A stretch of DNA of 64,000 nt from Microthrixaceae bacterium (GCA_023957975.1 JAMLGM010000007.1:1-64000); one strand, 5' to 3'; positions 1 through 9,572 are shown, counted from the first letter of the stretch. Notes: generated by a model from the letters alone, not told the origin. A program made the numbers and translations.

Positions 1-24
1 CCAACAACACGGCTCGCTAGAAGG

Positions 25-1335
25 TCACGGAACGGAGATCTGCTCCGCGCCGTCAACCTCGCCGACGCTGCCGTCGTCGGTGAACTGCCACACGTCGTAG
101 ACGCCGGTGGCCGGCTGCATCACGTTCCAGGTGTCGAACGCTGAGGAGGCGCCCCGGTAGTGAATCGTCTTGCCCTCGGCGAGCAACGCCTTGCAGTCGG
201 CGAAGGTCTGACAATCGTTGTCCCCTTCGAGGTTCGCGGCGAACGCGTCCTTGACGGCCGTTCCATCGTCAGACTCTGCGGCCTCAACGGCCAGGGCCAT
301 CAAGATGGTGCAGTCGTAGTAGTACGAGCTGAAGATGGTATCCACCCCGGTCGCCGCGAACTTCGCGGTGAACGGGTGGTCGATGCCAGCAGGTGCGGCT
401 GCCGGAGCCGTGCCCTTCATGCCCGCCACCTTGCCGGGGTTCGACGGGTCGACAGTCTCGCCGAAGCTCGAGCCCTGCATGCCATCCGCGGTGTAGGTCG
501 GCATCACATCGGGGCCCTGCCCCTTGCCGATCAGCGAGCTGACGATCTGCGCACCGTCGTCGTTGAAGCCGATCACGGCCACCGCGTCGGGGCTCGAATC
601 GAGCGCCTTTTGCACGTCGGCGTCATAGCCCGAACCCGAGTCGGGGTTGTACAGCACCGTCTCGGTGACCGTCGCGCCGCTGTCTTCCAACGCCGCGGCG
701 AGCGACTCAGAAAAGCCCTTGCCGTAGTCGTCGTTGCGGGCGATGATCGCCACGTCGGTGTGCCCGTCGCCGCTGATGAGCTCCGCGAGGGCCGGGCCCT
801 GCAGATCGTCGCCGGGTGCGGTGCGGAAGAAGTAGCCGTTGCCTGCACCCTGAAGGTTCGCGGCGGTGGTCGATCCGGAACACGCCGGCACACGGTCGGT
901 GCCGAAGCCGTCGGCCAGCTTGGCGGCAACACCCGAGGGCGCCGGGCCGATGATGAGGTCGACCTTGTCGGAGTTGATCAACTTGTCGTAGGTCGTCTGT
1001 GCAACGGTGGCCGAGGTGCCGTCGTCGCCCTCGACGAGCTCGACGTCGTTGCCCAGCACGCCGCCGGCCTCGTTGATCTCCGCGAGCGCCAACTCGATCG
1101 GCGTTGCCAGCGAATCGTGGATGGTGTTGAGATCGCCGGTCTGGGGAACGAGCGTCCCGATCTTCAGCATCCCGTCGACGTTGCCTCGATCGGCTCCGCT
1201 CGACGGCGCCTCCGTGGTGGTGGAGTCGGCCTTGGTCGTGGTCGACGCACTGTCGTCGTCGTTCCCACACGCGGTGCCCAGCAGGGCGAAAGCGCCCAGG
1301 GCCATCGCGGCGCGAACCATGCGACTGTTCTTCAT
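25..1335 (-). CDS. Branched-chain amino-acid-type ABC transporter substrate-binding lipoprotein
   Basis: A 436-residue extracellular solute receptor of the Leu/Ile/Val-binding (Peripla_BP_6) type. The N-terminus is a lipoprotein signal with the lipobox LGTAC (lipidated Cys at about residue 23), followed by an acidic, Ser/Thr-rich linker and a two-lobed binding domain that begins near the motif KIGTLVPQTGDL. The ATG is preceded by a strong GGGAGGA ribosome site about five bases upstream, so the start is secure. It is transcribed away from ileS. The permease and ATPase genes are not in the window and could lie beyond the left edge. Ligand identity cannot be read from the sequence; this family also binds amides, urea and aromatic acids. 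Confidence 0.9.
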   Translation of the reverse strand: MKNSRMVRAAMALGAFALLGTACGNDDDSASTTTKADSTTTEAPSSGADRGNVDGMLKIGTLVPQTGDLNTIHDSLATPIELALAEINEAGGVLGNDVELVEGDDGTSATVAQTTYDKLINSDKVDLIIGPAPSGVAAKLADGFGTDRVPACSGSTTAANLQGAGNGYFFRTAPGDDLQGPALAELISGDGHTDVAIIARNDDYGKGFSESLAAALEDSGATVTETVLYNPDSGSGYDADVQKALDSSPDAVAVIGFNDDGAQIVSSLIGKGQGPDVMPTYTADGMQGSSFGETVDPSNPGKVAGMKGTAPAAAPAGIDHPFTAKFAATGVDTIFSSYYYDCTILMALAVEAAESDDGTAVKDAFAANLEGDNDCQTFADCKALLAEGKTIHYRGASSAFDTWNVMQPATGVYDVWQFTDDGSVGEVDGAEQISVP

Positions 1336-1514
1336 ATGTCCTCCCTATTGGTGTTGCACGATCATCGCCAGAGCTGTCGCCCGAAAGATGTGTGCGTGGC
1401 ACGAGAGGCTAGACGCTGCGAGGCCTCGGATTGCGGAACACCGTCGGAGCGCCAGGTGCAGCGGGGCGAAACCGGTTCGGGCCACACCGATCGGGGCCGG
1501 TAGCATCGCGGCTC

Positions 1515-4500
1515 GTGACCACCCAGGATTCCGGCTCCACCCCCTACCCCGACGTCGCTGCGAAACCCGATTTCGCCGCGATCGAACGCGAGATGTTGGA
1601 GCTGTGGGACGACGAGGGAACATTTCAGGCGTCGATCGATCATCGAGACGGGGCGCCGGAGTACATCTTCAACGACGGCCCGCCGTTCGCCAATGGTCTC
1701 CCCCATTACGGCCATCTGCTCACCGGGTACGTGAAGGACGTCATCCCCCGCTATCAGACGATGCGTGGCCACAAGGTTGAGCGTCGATTCGGCTGGGACT
1801 GCCACGGCCTGCCCGCCGAGATGCAGACCGAAAAGGAGATCGACGTCTCCGGACGTGTGGCCATCACCGACTTCGGTATCGGCCGTTTCAACGACGCCTG
1901 TCGAACCTCGGTGCTGCGTTACACCCAGGAGTGGGAGACCTATGTGACCCGCCAGGCTCGGTGGGTCGACTTCACCAACGACTACAAGACCCTCGACCTT
2001 CCGTACATGGAATCGGTCATGTGGGCATTCGCCGAGTTGCACCGTAAGGGCCTGCTCTATGAGGCCTACCGGGTCATGCCGTATTCCTGGGGGGCCGAGA
2101 CGCCGCTGAGCAACTTCGAGATCCGCCTCGACGACGCCATGCGCCCGCGTCAAGATCCCGCGCTCACCGTGCGATTTCGCCTCGACCCGGCCGCCGGCGA
2201 TCTTGGCGACACCGAGATGTGGGCGTGGACGACGACGCCGTGGACGCTGCCGGCCAACCTGGCGCTCGTCGTCGGGCCCGACCTCGACTATCACCTGGTC
2301 GAGTCGCCGGCGAACGAGGCGGCCGGCGGAGCCCGGTTCGTGATCCTGGGCGCCGCTGCGGCGCAACGCTACGCCCGCGAACTCGGCGAAGACGCCGAGG
2401 TGCGGGCCACGATGAGCGGGCGCGAACTCGTCGGGCGCACCTACACGCCGCTGATGGCGTATTTCGCCGGGCGCGAGAACTGCTTCCGGGTGCTCGGCGA
2501 CGACTTCGTCACCGATTCCGACGGCACCGGGGTCGTGCACAACGCGCCCGGCCACGGCGAGGACGATCAGCGCGTCGGCGAGGCGAACGGCATCGTGTTG
2601 GTCAGCCCGGTCGACGACTCGGGCAACTACACCGCCGAGGTCTCCGACTACGCCGGCATCAACGTGTTCGAGGCCAACCCGCTCATCGCCAAACGGCTGC
2701 GCGACGAATCCAAGCTCGTGCGTCACGACACGATCGACCACAACTATGCGCACTGTTGGCGCACCGACACCCCCATCATCTACAAGGCCGTGTCGTCGTG
2801 GTACGTGCGGGTCACCGACTTCAAGGACCGGCTGCTCGAGACCAACCGGTCGATCAACTGGATCCCCTCCCACGTGCGCGACGGCCAGTTCGGCAAGTGG
2901 CTCGAGGGCGCCCGGGACTGGTCGATCAGCCGCAACCGGTTCTGGGGTGCCCCGATCCCGGTGTGGAAGAGCGACGACCCCGCGTATCCGCGCGTCGACG
3001 TGTACGCCAGCCTCGACGAGATCGAACGCGACTTCGGAGTTCGGCCCGACAATCTCCACCGGCCGATGGTCGACGACCTCGTGCGGCCCAACCCCGACGA
3101 TCCGACCGGCACGTCGATGATGCGCCGGGTGTCGGAGGTGCTCGACTGCTGGTTCGAGTCGGGGTCGATGCCCTTCGCTCAGGCGCACTACCCGTTCGAG
3201 AACAAGGACTGGTTCGACAAGAACCAACCCGCCGACTTCATCGTCGAATACATCGCCCAGACGCGGGGCTGGTTCTACACGATGCACGTGTTGTCGGTGG
3301 CGCTGTTCGACCGCGAGGCGTTCCAGAACGTGATGTGCCACGGCGTCGTGCTCGACGCCGAGGGCCGCAAGCTGTCCAAGAAGCTGCGCAATTACCCCGA
3401 TCCGGTCGAGGTGATGGAAACGATCGGGTCCGACCCGTTGCGCTGGTATCTGATGAGTTCGCCGATCCTGCGCGGCGGCGACCTCAAGATCGCCCGCGAC
3501 GGCTCGGGGATGGCCGAGGTCGTCCGCCTCGTCGTCAATCCGATCTGGAACGCGTACTCGTTCTTCTGCCGCTACGCGAACGTCGACGGGTATCGGGCGA
3601 GTGAACGCAGCGACGCCTCCGGCGAACTCGACCGCTACATCCTCGCCAAGACCGCAGCGCTGGTCGCCACGACGACCCGCCAGATGGACGACTACGACGT
3701 CGCCGGGGCCTGCCACGAGATCGTGTCGTTCATCGACGCGCTCAACAACTGGTACATCCGTCGCTCACGCGATCGCTTCTGGGCGCCGGGCTCGGTCGAC
3801 GAGGGAACCCTGAGCGACGACAAGCGCGACGCCTACGACACCCTCTACACCGTGTTGCTGAACCTGCTGCGCGTCGCCGCTCCCCTGCTGCCGCTGCTCA
3901 CCGACCACATGTATCGAGGCCTCACCGCCTCGGCGGGTCTCGAAGGTGCCGCGGCGTCGGTGCACCTGGCCGATTGGCCCGACGCCGCCAACCTGGTCGA
4001 CGACGCCGAACTCGTGACGCGCATGGACGCGGTGCGGGCGGTGTGTTCGGCTGCCCTCGGCCTGCGCGAGGACGCACGGCTGCGTACCCGCCTTCCGCTT
4101 CGTCGGCTCACCGTGGCCGGCGACGGCGCCCCTGCTCTGGCGCCGCTCGCCCACCTCATCGCGGACGAGGTCAACGTGAAGGATGTCGAGTTCTCCGCCG
4201 ATGCCTCCGGGTTCGGAACCTGGCAGCTCAAGGTGAACGCGAAGGTGCTCGGGCCGGTGCTCGGCAAGGCTGTCCAGGAGGTCATCAAGGCCTCCAAGAC
4301 CGGCGACTGGGCCGACAATGGCGACGGCACCGTCACCGCCGCGGGCCATCGACTCGACGCCGGACAGTTCGAGATCGCGTTGCAGCCCACCGACGGATTC
4401 GCGGTCGCGTCGGCCCGCCAGCTCGACCCCGAAGGTGGCATCGTCGACCTCGGCCTGCTCGTGAACCTCGACACCGAGGTGACGCCGGACCTCGAGGCCG

Positions 4501-4715
4501 AGGGGCTTGCCCGCGACATCATCCGCCAGATCCAACAGGCCCGCAAGGACGCCGATCTCCACATCACCGACCGCATCACCGTCACCCTCACCGCGGAGGC
4601 GTCGATCCTCGACGCCGCGCGTCAACACGTGGCGATGGTGAGCGAGGCCTGCCTCGCCACCGACATCGACTTCGTCGTCGGACCCGAGGTGAACATCTCC
4701 GTTCGGCGCGTCTGA
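1515..4715 (+). CDS. ileS: Isoleucyl-tRNA synthetase
   Basis: Class I aminoacyl-tRNA synthetase of about 1066 residues that charges tRNA-Ile. The HIGH signature appears as HYGH at about residues 64-67 and the KMSKS loop as KLSKK at about 619, followed by LRNYPDP. An editing (CP1) domain lies between them and an anticodon-binding domain follows. The reading frame stays open upstream to a TTG at 1431, but the GTG at 1515 starts the family-typical N-terminus, so I chose it. The KLSKK-LRNYPDP form is that of the eukaryote-like IleRS2 branch rather than IleRS1. No T-box leader was recognisable in the short region upstream. Confidence 0.95.
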   Translation: MTTQDSGSTPYPDVAAKPDFAAIEREMLELWDDEGTFQASIDHRDGAPEYIFNDGPPFANGLPHYGHLLTGYVKDVIPRYQTMRGHKVERRFGWDCHGLPAEMQTEKEIDVSGRVAITDFGIGRFNDACRTSVLRYTQEWETYVTRQARWVDFTNDYKTLDLPYMESVMWAFAELHRKGLLYEAYRVMPYSWGAETPLSNFEIRLDDAMRPRQDPALTVRFRLDPAAGDLGDTEMWAWTTTPWTLPANLALVVGPDLDYHLVESPANEAAGGARFVILGAAAAQRYARELGEDAEVRATMSGRELVGRTYTPLMAYFAGRENCFRVLGDDFVTDSDGTGVVHNAPGHGEDDQRVGEANGIVLVSPVDDSGNYTAEVSDYAGINVFEANPLIAKRLRDESKLVRHDTIDHNYAHCWRTDTPIIYKAVSSWYVRVTDFKDRLLETNRSINWIPSHVRDGQFGKWLEGARDWSISRNRFWGAPIPVWKSDDPAYPRVDVYASLDEIERDFGVRPDNLHRPMVDDLVRPNPDDPTGTSMMRRVSEVLDCWFESGSMPFAQAHYPFENKDWFDKNQPADFIVEYIAQTRGWFYTMHVLSVALFDREAFQNVMCHGVVLDAEGRKLSKKLRNYPDPVEVMETIGSDPLRWYLMSSPILRGGDLKIARDGSGMAEVVRLVVNPIWNAYSFFCRYANVDGYRASERSDASGELDRYILAKTAALVATTTRQMDDYDVAGACHEIVSFIDALNNWYIRRSRDRFWAPGSVDEGTLSDDKRDAYDTLYTVLLNLLRVAAPLLPLLTDHMYRGLTASAGLEGAAASVHLADWPDAANLVDDAELVTRMDAVRAVCSAALGLREDARLRTRLPLRRLTVAGDGAPALAPLAHLIADEVNVKDVEFSADASGFGTWQLKVNAKVLGPVLGKAVQEVIKASKTGDWADNGDGTVTAAGHRLDAGQFEIALQPTDGFAVASARQLDPEGGIVDLGLLVNLDTEVTPDLEAEGLARDIIRQIQQARKDADLHITDRITVTLTAEASILDAARQHVAMVSEACLATDIDFVVGPEVNISVRRV

Positions 4716-4766
4716 GACGAGGGCCGTCGCCCGGTCTGTACCGAGGGTCGCCGCCGGGCCGGATCC

Positions 4767-4794
4767 GGGGGTTTTCTGAGAAATCCCCTTGTTT
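4767..4794 (+). terminator. Possible intrinsic terminator after ileS
   Basis: The arms GGGGGTTT (4767-4774) and AAATCCCC (4781-4788) can pair with one mismatch around a six-base loop and are followed by TTGTTT. It lies between the ileS stop and the adhesin start, so it could end ileS transcription or attenuate read-through. The stem is short, so this is tentative. Confidence 0.4.
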
Positions 4795-4819
4795 CGCGCA
4801 CCGAGGTGCCGATGTGGAG

Positions 4820-7800
4820 ATGGTGACGACCTCCACATCGACCTCCACATCGACTTCCGGGCGACAACGGCTGCTCGCGATCTTCGCGGCCGCCGTCGTC
4901 ATCATCGGTGCCCTCGGCCTGACCCTCACCAGCGTCGACGCCGCCTCCTCGGTGACGCCGCGAAGCGGGCCGTCGGGCAAGACCGTGCACGGCACGTACC
5001 AGGGCAAGTCCCAGAAGGTGCCCACCATGCTGTTTCAGGTCGACCTGAACAGTGCGCCGTCGTTCATGTTCTGCATCGACATCGGCACCGCCATCGAATT
5101 CGGCGTGCCCTATGCCGAGACCGGCTGGGAAGAGTCGAACGTCAAGAACCTGGCCAAGGTCGCTCGCGTCTTGTCACAAACCAACGCGACCACCACCCTC
5201 GACCCCGTGGAGATCGCCGCCGCGCAGGCCGCGATCTGGCATTTCTCCGACGGGTTCGACCTGGCGACGAACGATGCTCGCAACGACGCTGCGGTCATCG
5301 CCCGCTACCAGTCGCTCGTCGACGATGCCGAACGGAACCCGGTCTCCTCCGAGCCGGCCGGCACGCTGAGCGTCACGCCTGCGAAGGGTTCTGCAGCGTA
5401 CGGATCGCCGATCTTCTACGACGTCGCGACGACCTCGACCGACCCCATCGCCATCGAGCTCTCCGACTCCCTGGTCAACGCCCATCCCGTCGTCGACGGC
5501 GTGTGCGATGTCGCGACCACGATCAACACCGTCACCGGAGCGTCGAGGTTCTGTGTCACCGCAGCGGGGCCGCGTTCCAATGTGAAGGTCACCCTGCGCA
5601 CCGCCGCCGCACCGCTCAGTGCCGGGCGCGTTTTCGTTCGTCCGAACCGACAGAAGCTCATCATCGGAAAGCCGGGTATCGCCCAGGCGAACCAGACCGT
5701 CGCTGCGTCGTGGACCGACAACGGCCGACCCACCGTCGACATCGCGTGCCCGACCGACGGCGTCAGCTACGGCCAGCCTGCGACGTGGACGGCGAACGCG
5801 TCCGATCCCGACGGCGACGCCATCACCTATCAGTGGACCGTCAATGGTCAGCCGGTCGAGGGCGCGACCGAGGCGACCTTCACCCACACCCCGCAGCCCG
5901 GTGAGCAGATCGGTGTGATCGTCACCGACAGCGTCGGCCAGAGCGCTTCGGCCGACGCCAACTGCGTCGCGAAGTCGGCACCGACGGTGATCCTCTACTG
6001 CCCGACCGACCTCGTGTTGGGTCAGGAGAACACCTTCCTCGCCGAGGGTTCCGACTCCGACGGCGATTCCCTGACCTATGAGTGGACCGTCAACGGCGCC
6101 GTCGTCGCCGGCAACGACACGGCCATGCTCAAGACCGTCGTGAACGCCGGCGACCGGGTCGCGGTCACCGCGATCGATTCGGGCGGTAGCCGTTCCGACG
6201 AGGTCGTGGCCTCGTGCATCCCGATCATCGGCAATCAGCCGCCGACGGTCACCCTCGAGTGCCCGGCCGATGCCGCGCCGGGGCCGGTGACCTTCGAAGC
6301 CAAAGGTTCGGATCCCGAGGGCGACGAGCTCACCTACACCTGGTATCTCAACGGCACCGTCGTCGCTGGTGAGACCGGACCCTCGGCAACGATCGAGGTC
6401 AAGGTTGGCGACGTGGTCGCCGTCGAGGCTTCAGATGGTCGTCTGACCAGCACCCGCGTCGAGGTCGACTGCATCACCTCGCCCGAAAACACCCCGCCCA
6501 CGGTCACCCTGACCTGTCCGGCCGCGGTGTTCTACGGCGAGCCGACCATCTTCGTCGCCGTCGGCAACGACGCCGAGGGCGACGCGCTCACCTATCGCTG
6601 GAGCCTGAACGGCACCGTCGATGAGCAACAGACCGGCTCCCAGGCCACGTTCGTGCTCCAAGCCGGCGATTCGGTGTCGGTGCAGGCCCGAGACGAGGCC
6701 AACGACATGACCTCCGACGAGGTGACCGTCGACTGCGTGGGTGCGAATCGCCCGACCGTGACGATCACCTGTCCGGTGCCGACCATCTACGGGGAGCCGG
6801 CGACCTTCATCGCCAACGGCAACGACCCCGACGGTGAGGGCACCCTGATCTACACCTGGAGCCACAACGGCGCGCCGATCGACGGCAACCTCACCCCGCG
6901 CCTCGTCATCAGCCTGCAGCCCGGGGACACCTTGACGGTGACCGTCACGACCGAAGACGGCATCGTCTCGGCGGCGGCAAGTGCGGATTGCACCGGCAAC
7001 ACCCGCCCGACCGTCAGCCTCGAATGCCCTGAGGACCTGGTGTTCGGGCAGCCGGTGACCTTCACCGCGAAGGGTGCCGACGTCGAAGACGACGCGAACG
7101 ACACGGCCCTGACCTATGAGTGGACCGTGAATGGCAAGGTCGTCGAGGGCGAGACCGGCCCGAGCGCCAAGCTCACCCTTGAGCGCGGCGACCAGGTCGG
7201 CGTGCGAACCATCGACTCGGCAGGCCTCGAGAGCACCGTGGCGACCTCGACGTGCACCGGCACCTCGAAGCCGACGGTCACGCTGAGCTGCCCGGACCAG
7301 ATCGTCTTCGGCGAGCCGACCGTGTTGAACGCAACCGGAACCGATGCCGACGGCGACTCGCTCACCTTCGAGTGGACCGTGAACGGCAAGGTCGTCGAGG
7401 GCCAGACCGGTGCCTCGCTGTCGATCGTGCTGCAGCCTGACGACGTCGTGAGCGTCACCGCGACCGACCCGACCGGGCTGACCTCAGATTCGGTCAAGCT
7501 TGACTGTCTCGACGACGTCGGCGTCGTCCGTGCGACCATCGCCCTGTCCTGTCCGGCGACCGTCAAGGCGGGCGATCCCGTCAAGATCTCCGCGACCGTG
7601 ACGGGTCTTCCCAAGGGCGCCAAGCCGGTGTTCACCTGGGCGATCAACGGCAAGGTGATCACTGGCGAAAGCGGTGCCGAACTGTCGGTCGTGATGGGCC
7701 CGAACGACGTCGTTTCGGCCAACGTGATCGCTGACGGTGTCATCGGCTCGGCGACGGTGCAGACCAACTGCACCACCATCGTCAACGAGCCGTCGCCCAC

Positions 7801-7984
7801 GCCGATCCCCTCGACCCCGACGGTCATGGCCAAGCTGACGGCCAACGCCGAGCAACGCGCCGCGGCCGACAAGTTGGCATGGACCGGGTCCAACACGATG
7901 ACGCTCGTGTGGGGCGGAGTCATCGCCATCGGTATCGGCGGCTTGTTCGTGGTCCTTCGTCGCCGCGGCGCCGGTGCCGCCTGA
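4820..7984 (+). CDS. Thioester-domain surface adhesin with eight Ig-like repeats and LAWTG sorting signal
   Basis: About 1054 residues, secreted and probably wall-anchored. After a Thr/Ser-rich start comes a signal peptide. Next is a thioester (TQXA-type) domain with Cys85 in the motif FCIDIGT and Gln136 in AAQAAIW, the pair expected to form an internal Cys-Gln thioester for covalent adhesion. Residues of about 304-990 hold eight repeats of roughly 85 residues. Each has a Cys near its start (PTVTLxCP), a D-x-DGD-x-LTYxWTVNG core and a Cys at its end, so each may carry a disulfide. The C-terminus has LAWTG (1019-1023), a hydrophobic span and an RRR tail, matching the LAxTG motif of class E sortases. 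No sortase is in the window. The GTG at 4814, with GAGGTG just upstream, is an alternative start. Confidence 0.85.
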   Translation: MVTTSTSTSTSTSGRQRLLAIFAAAVVIIGALGLTLTSVDAASSVTPRSGPSGKTVHGTYQGKSQKVPTMLFQVDLNSAPSFMFCIDIGTAIEFGVPYAETGWEESNVKNLAKVARVLSQTNATTTLDPVEIAAAQAAIWHFSDGFDLATNDARNDAAVIARYQSLVDDAERNPVSSEPAGTLSVTPAKGSAAYGSPIFYDVATTSTDPIAIELSDSLVNAHPVVDGVCDVATTINTVTGASRFCVTAAGPRSNVKVTLRTAAAPLSAGRVFVRPNRQKLIIGKPGIAQANQTVAASWTDNGRPTVDIACPTDGVSYGQPATWTANASDPDGDAITYQWTVNGQPVEGATEATFTHTPQPGEQIGVIVTDSVGQSASADANCVAKSAPTVILYCPTDLVLGQENTFLAEGSDSDGDSLTYEWTVNGAVVAGNDTAMLKTVVNAGDRVAVTAIDSGGSRSDEVVASCIPIIGNQPPTVTLECPADAAPGPVTFEAKGSDPEGDELTYTWYLNGTVVAGETGPSATIEVKVGDVVAVEASDGRLTSTRVEVDCITSPENTPPTVTLTCPAAVFYGEPTIFVAVGNDAEGDALTYRWSLNGTVDEQQTGSQATFVLQAGDSVSVQARDEANDMTSDEVTVDCVGANRPTVTITCPVPTIYGEPATFIANGNDPDGEGTLIYTWSHNGAPIDGNLTPRLVISLQPGDTLTVTVTTEDGIVSAAASADCTGNTRPTVSLECPEDLVFGQPVTFTAKGADVEDDANDTALTYEWTVNGKVVEGETGPSAKLTLERGDQVGVRTIDSAGLESTVATSTCTGTSKPTVTLSCPDQIVFGEPTVLNATGTDADGDSLTFEWTVNGKVVEGQTGASLSIVLQPDDVVSVTATDPTGLTSDSVKLDCLDDVGVVRATIALSCPATVKAGDPVKISATVTGLPKGAKPVFTWAINGKVITGESGAELSVVMGPNDVVSANVIADGVIGSATVQTNCTTIVNEPSPTPIPSTPTVMAKLTANAEQRAAADKLAWTGSNTMTLVWGGVIAIGIGGLFVVLRRRGAGAA

Positions 7985-8047
7985 TCGGTACCGCCTGATC
8001 GGTACCGCTTGATCCACACCACCTGATCCACACCACCTGATTCACAC
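7978..8047. repeat. 14-bp tandem repeat spanning the adhesin stop codon
   Basis: Five contiguous 14-bp units, CGCCTGATCGGTAC twice and then variants of CACCTGATCCACAC. The first unit contains the TGA stop of the adhesin gene, and a partial sixth unit follows. It fills most of the gap before the HDOD gene. Every unit contains TGA in the same position, suggesting slippage duplication of the gene end. Confidence 0.85.
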
Positions 8048-8133
8048 GGTCTGATGCGTCGTTGCGCGGTCGGCTCAAGTTTGTGAGCCGACCGCGCCGA
8101 CAACTCGACAAATTCTCTTTCGGAGGTCATGAC

Positions 8134-8958
8134 ATGTCGATGGTGACGGCGACCAACCCTCATCGCGTCGAACAACTGGAACACGCGCTCGAAAACGTCG
8201 AGGGGGCCCGCCACATCGCCATGCAGGTGCTGCAACTCGCCGACGATCCCTACGCGGACGCCCGCAAGATCGCGGCAGCGATCGAACAGGACCCGATCTT
8301 CGTCGCGCAGGTGCTCCGTATGGCGAACTCCGCGGCCTTCGGCATGGCCCGCCAGGTGAAGACCACCCAGATCGCCGTCGCCATCCTCGGGTTCTCGACC
8401 ATCCGATCGATGGCCATCATGTTCGCCTCGGGGCTCACCGGGTTGAAGCATCCGGCACCGGAGGGCTTCTGGGAACACTCGGCATCGACCGCTGCGGCGT
8501 GTTCGCTCATCGCCCGGCACTTCGAGGTCTCCCCCGGCGACGGGTTCGCCATCGGGCTCATCCACGACCTCGGTACACCGATGCTCAACACGGTCGATCC
8601 GGTCACCTACCGCGAGATCAGCCGCGATCACGCCGACGACTCCACGCTCGCCGAACGCGAGACCGAAGAGTTCGGCATGAGCCACGCGAAGGCCGCGGCG
8701 ACGGTGTTGGCGAACTGGCAGTTCCCCGAAACCCTCGTCACCGCCATCGGCAATCACCACCGCGAGGAACCGCTCGAAACCAAGGAGAGCCGCCTGCTGT
8801 TTGCCGGCGACTCGCTCGCCCACCTTGCCCTGGAACAGTCCGACGGCAAGGACAAGGCGCGCCTCAAGCACCTCGGATTCAAGTCGTCGGAAATCAACCG
8901 GCTCGTCGCCGAGATCGGTGGCCGTTCCGGCGGAATTCTCGCCAGCCTCCTGCGTTAG
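8134..8958 (+). CDS. HDOD domain protein
   Basis: A stand-alone HDOD domain of 274 residues, a relative of HD phosphohydrolases used in bacterial signalling, often linked to c-di-GMP, motility or stress. The HD-like remnant IHDLGTPML is visible mid-protein and GNHHREEP later. No GGDEF, EAL or receiver domain is fused to it. The ATG at 8134 is set by a clean GGAGGT ribosome site at 8122-8127; the longer open frame from 8062 has no such support. It stands alone after the repeat tract, with no partner that reveals its pathway. Confidence 0.85.
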   Translation: MSMVTATNPHRVEQLEHALENVEGARHIAMQVLQLADDPYADARKIAAAIEQDPIFVAQVLRMANSAAFGMARQVKTTQIAVAILGFSTIRSMAIMFASGLTGLKHPAPEGFWEHSASTAAACSLIARHFEVSPGDGFAIGLIHDLGTPMLNTVDPVTYREISRDHADDSTLAERETEEFGMSHAKAAATVLANWQFPETLVTAIGNHHREEPLETKESRLLFAGDSLAHLALEQSDGKDKARLKHLGFKSSEINRLVAEIGGRSGGILASLLR

Positions 8959-9083
8959 CGCCAGGACCGCGGCCCCGACGGGTTGGATCTCCTTCCCGCC
9001 GTCACGACCAACGGAACGCTGCGGGCCGAAACCTCAACGACCTTCTACAGCCATACAAGTCGGCGCTTCAGGCACCCGCCTCG

Positions 9084-9215
9084 TCAGGGGATCAGCACGA
9101 AGCCGTCGCGGTGTGCGGGCCGCACGACGGTGAAGTGCCGACGGTCAAGCGTGGCGATCGTGGTCTGGCCGAGGCGTTCAGCGATGCCGATGACGCCGGT
9201 GTCCACGATGAGCAC
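9084..9215 (-). pseudogene. VapC-type PIN toxin with internal deletion
   Basis: A 43-codon frame that starts just inside the end of the VapB gene. It reads VLIVDTGV, the first strand of a PIN domain, and then jumps directly to AERLGQTTIATLDRRHF and ends in FVLIP, the characteristic last third of VapC toxins. About 80 residues that should lie between, with further acidic active-site residues, are missing, while the reading frame is kept. The product cannot fold as a PIN nuclease, so I call it a pseudogene by internal deletion. A natural mini-protein is possible but less likely. Confidence 0.75.
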
Positions 9216-9217
9216 GG

Positions 9218-9469
9218 TCAGTCGCGCCCGAATCCCTCGGCCAGCATTTCGTCGGCGTCGCGGGCGTTGCGGCCACTCGTCGACGATCCGATCCCGACGA
9301 AAGAACGCCTGCGCCGCGGTGCCTCAACCGCACCATCGCTGTTGGCTGGATCGGCGGGGAAGCTGTCGGCAATCTCGGCGACGAGTTGGTCGAGGGTGAT
9401 CCCGCGGCGTGCTGCTTCGGCTTGGAGGCGGGCTTGGGCCTCTGCTGGAAGGTCGAGCGTCACGGTCAC
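9218..9469 (-). CDS. VapB-like antitoxin
   Basis: An 83-residue protein beginning VTVTLDLP, with a predicted beta strand followed by helices (AQARLQAEAARRGITLDQLVAEIA), as in ribbon-helix-helix or AbrB-like antitoxin N-termini. The Arg-rich C-terminal half ends in DEMLAEGFGRD, a toxin-binding tail type. The frame is open to 9553, but the GTG at 9469 begins the family-like sequence. No clear ribosome site precedes it; TACAAT lies a few bases upstream, so the mRNA may be leaderless. Its VapC partner next to it is internally deleted, leaving an orphan antitoxin. Confidence 0.6.
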   Translation of the reverse strand: MTVTLDLPAEAQARLQAEAARRGITLDQLVAEIADSFPADPANSDGAVEAPRRRRSFVGIGSSTSGRNARDADEMLAEGFGRD

Positions 9470-9572
9470 AACACCGATTGTAGAGGCAAGTGGTGACAGC
9501 CCGACAGGCCCGCGTTCCCGGTTCCCGCGCTCACTCAGGGTGGCCGCCGACATGGTGGGACCGCCGCGCCGG

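Noticed and set aside
160..1503. 447-codon open frame opposite the binding-protein gene
   Set aside because: It is the antisense shadow of a clear lipoprotein gene; composition is Arg/Gly-rich with no domain, as expected for GC-rich antisense frames.
1336..1514. T-box riboswitch before ileS
   Set aside because: I looked for the T-box antiterminator core and specifier loop and found nothing convincing in this short divergent region.
1362..3716. 784-codon antisense frame over ileS
   Set aside because: Mirror of codon bias in ileS; no start signal or recognisable domain.
9178..9399. Additional small frames around the VapBC remnant
   Set aside because: They overlap the antitoxin in other frames and have no family features.
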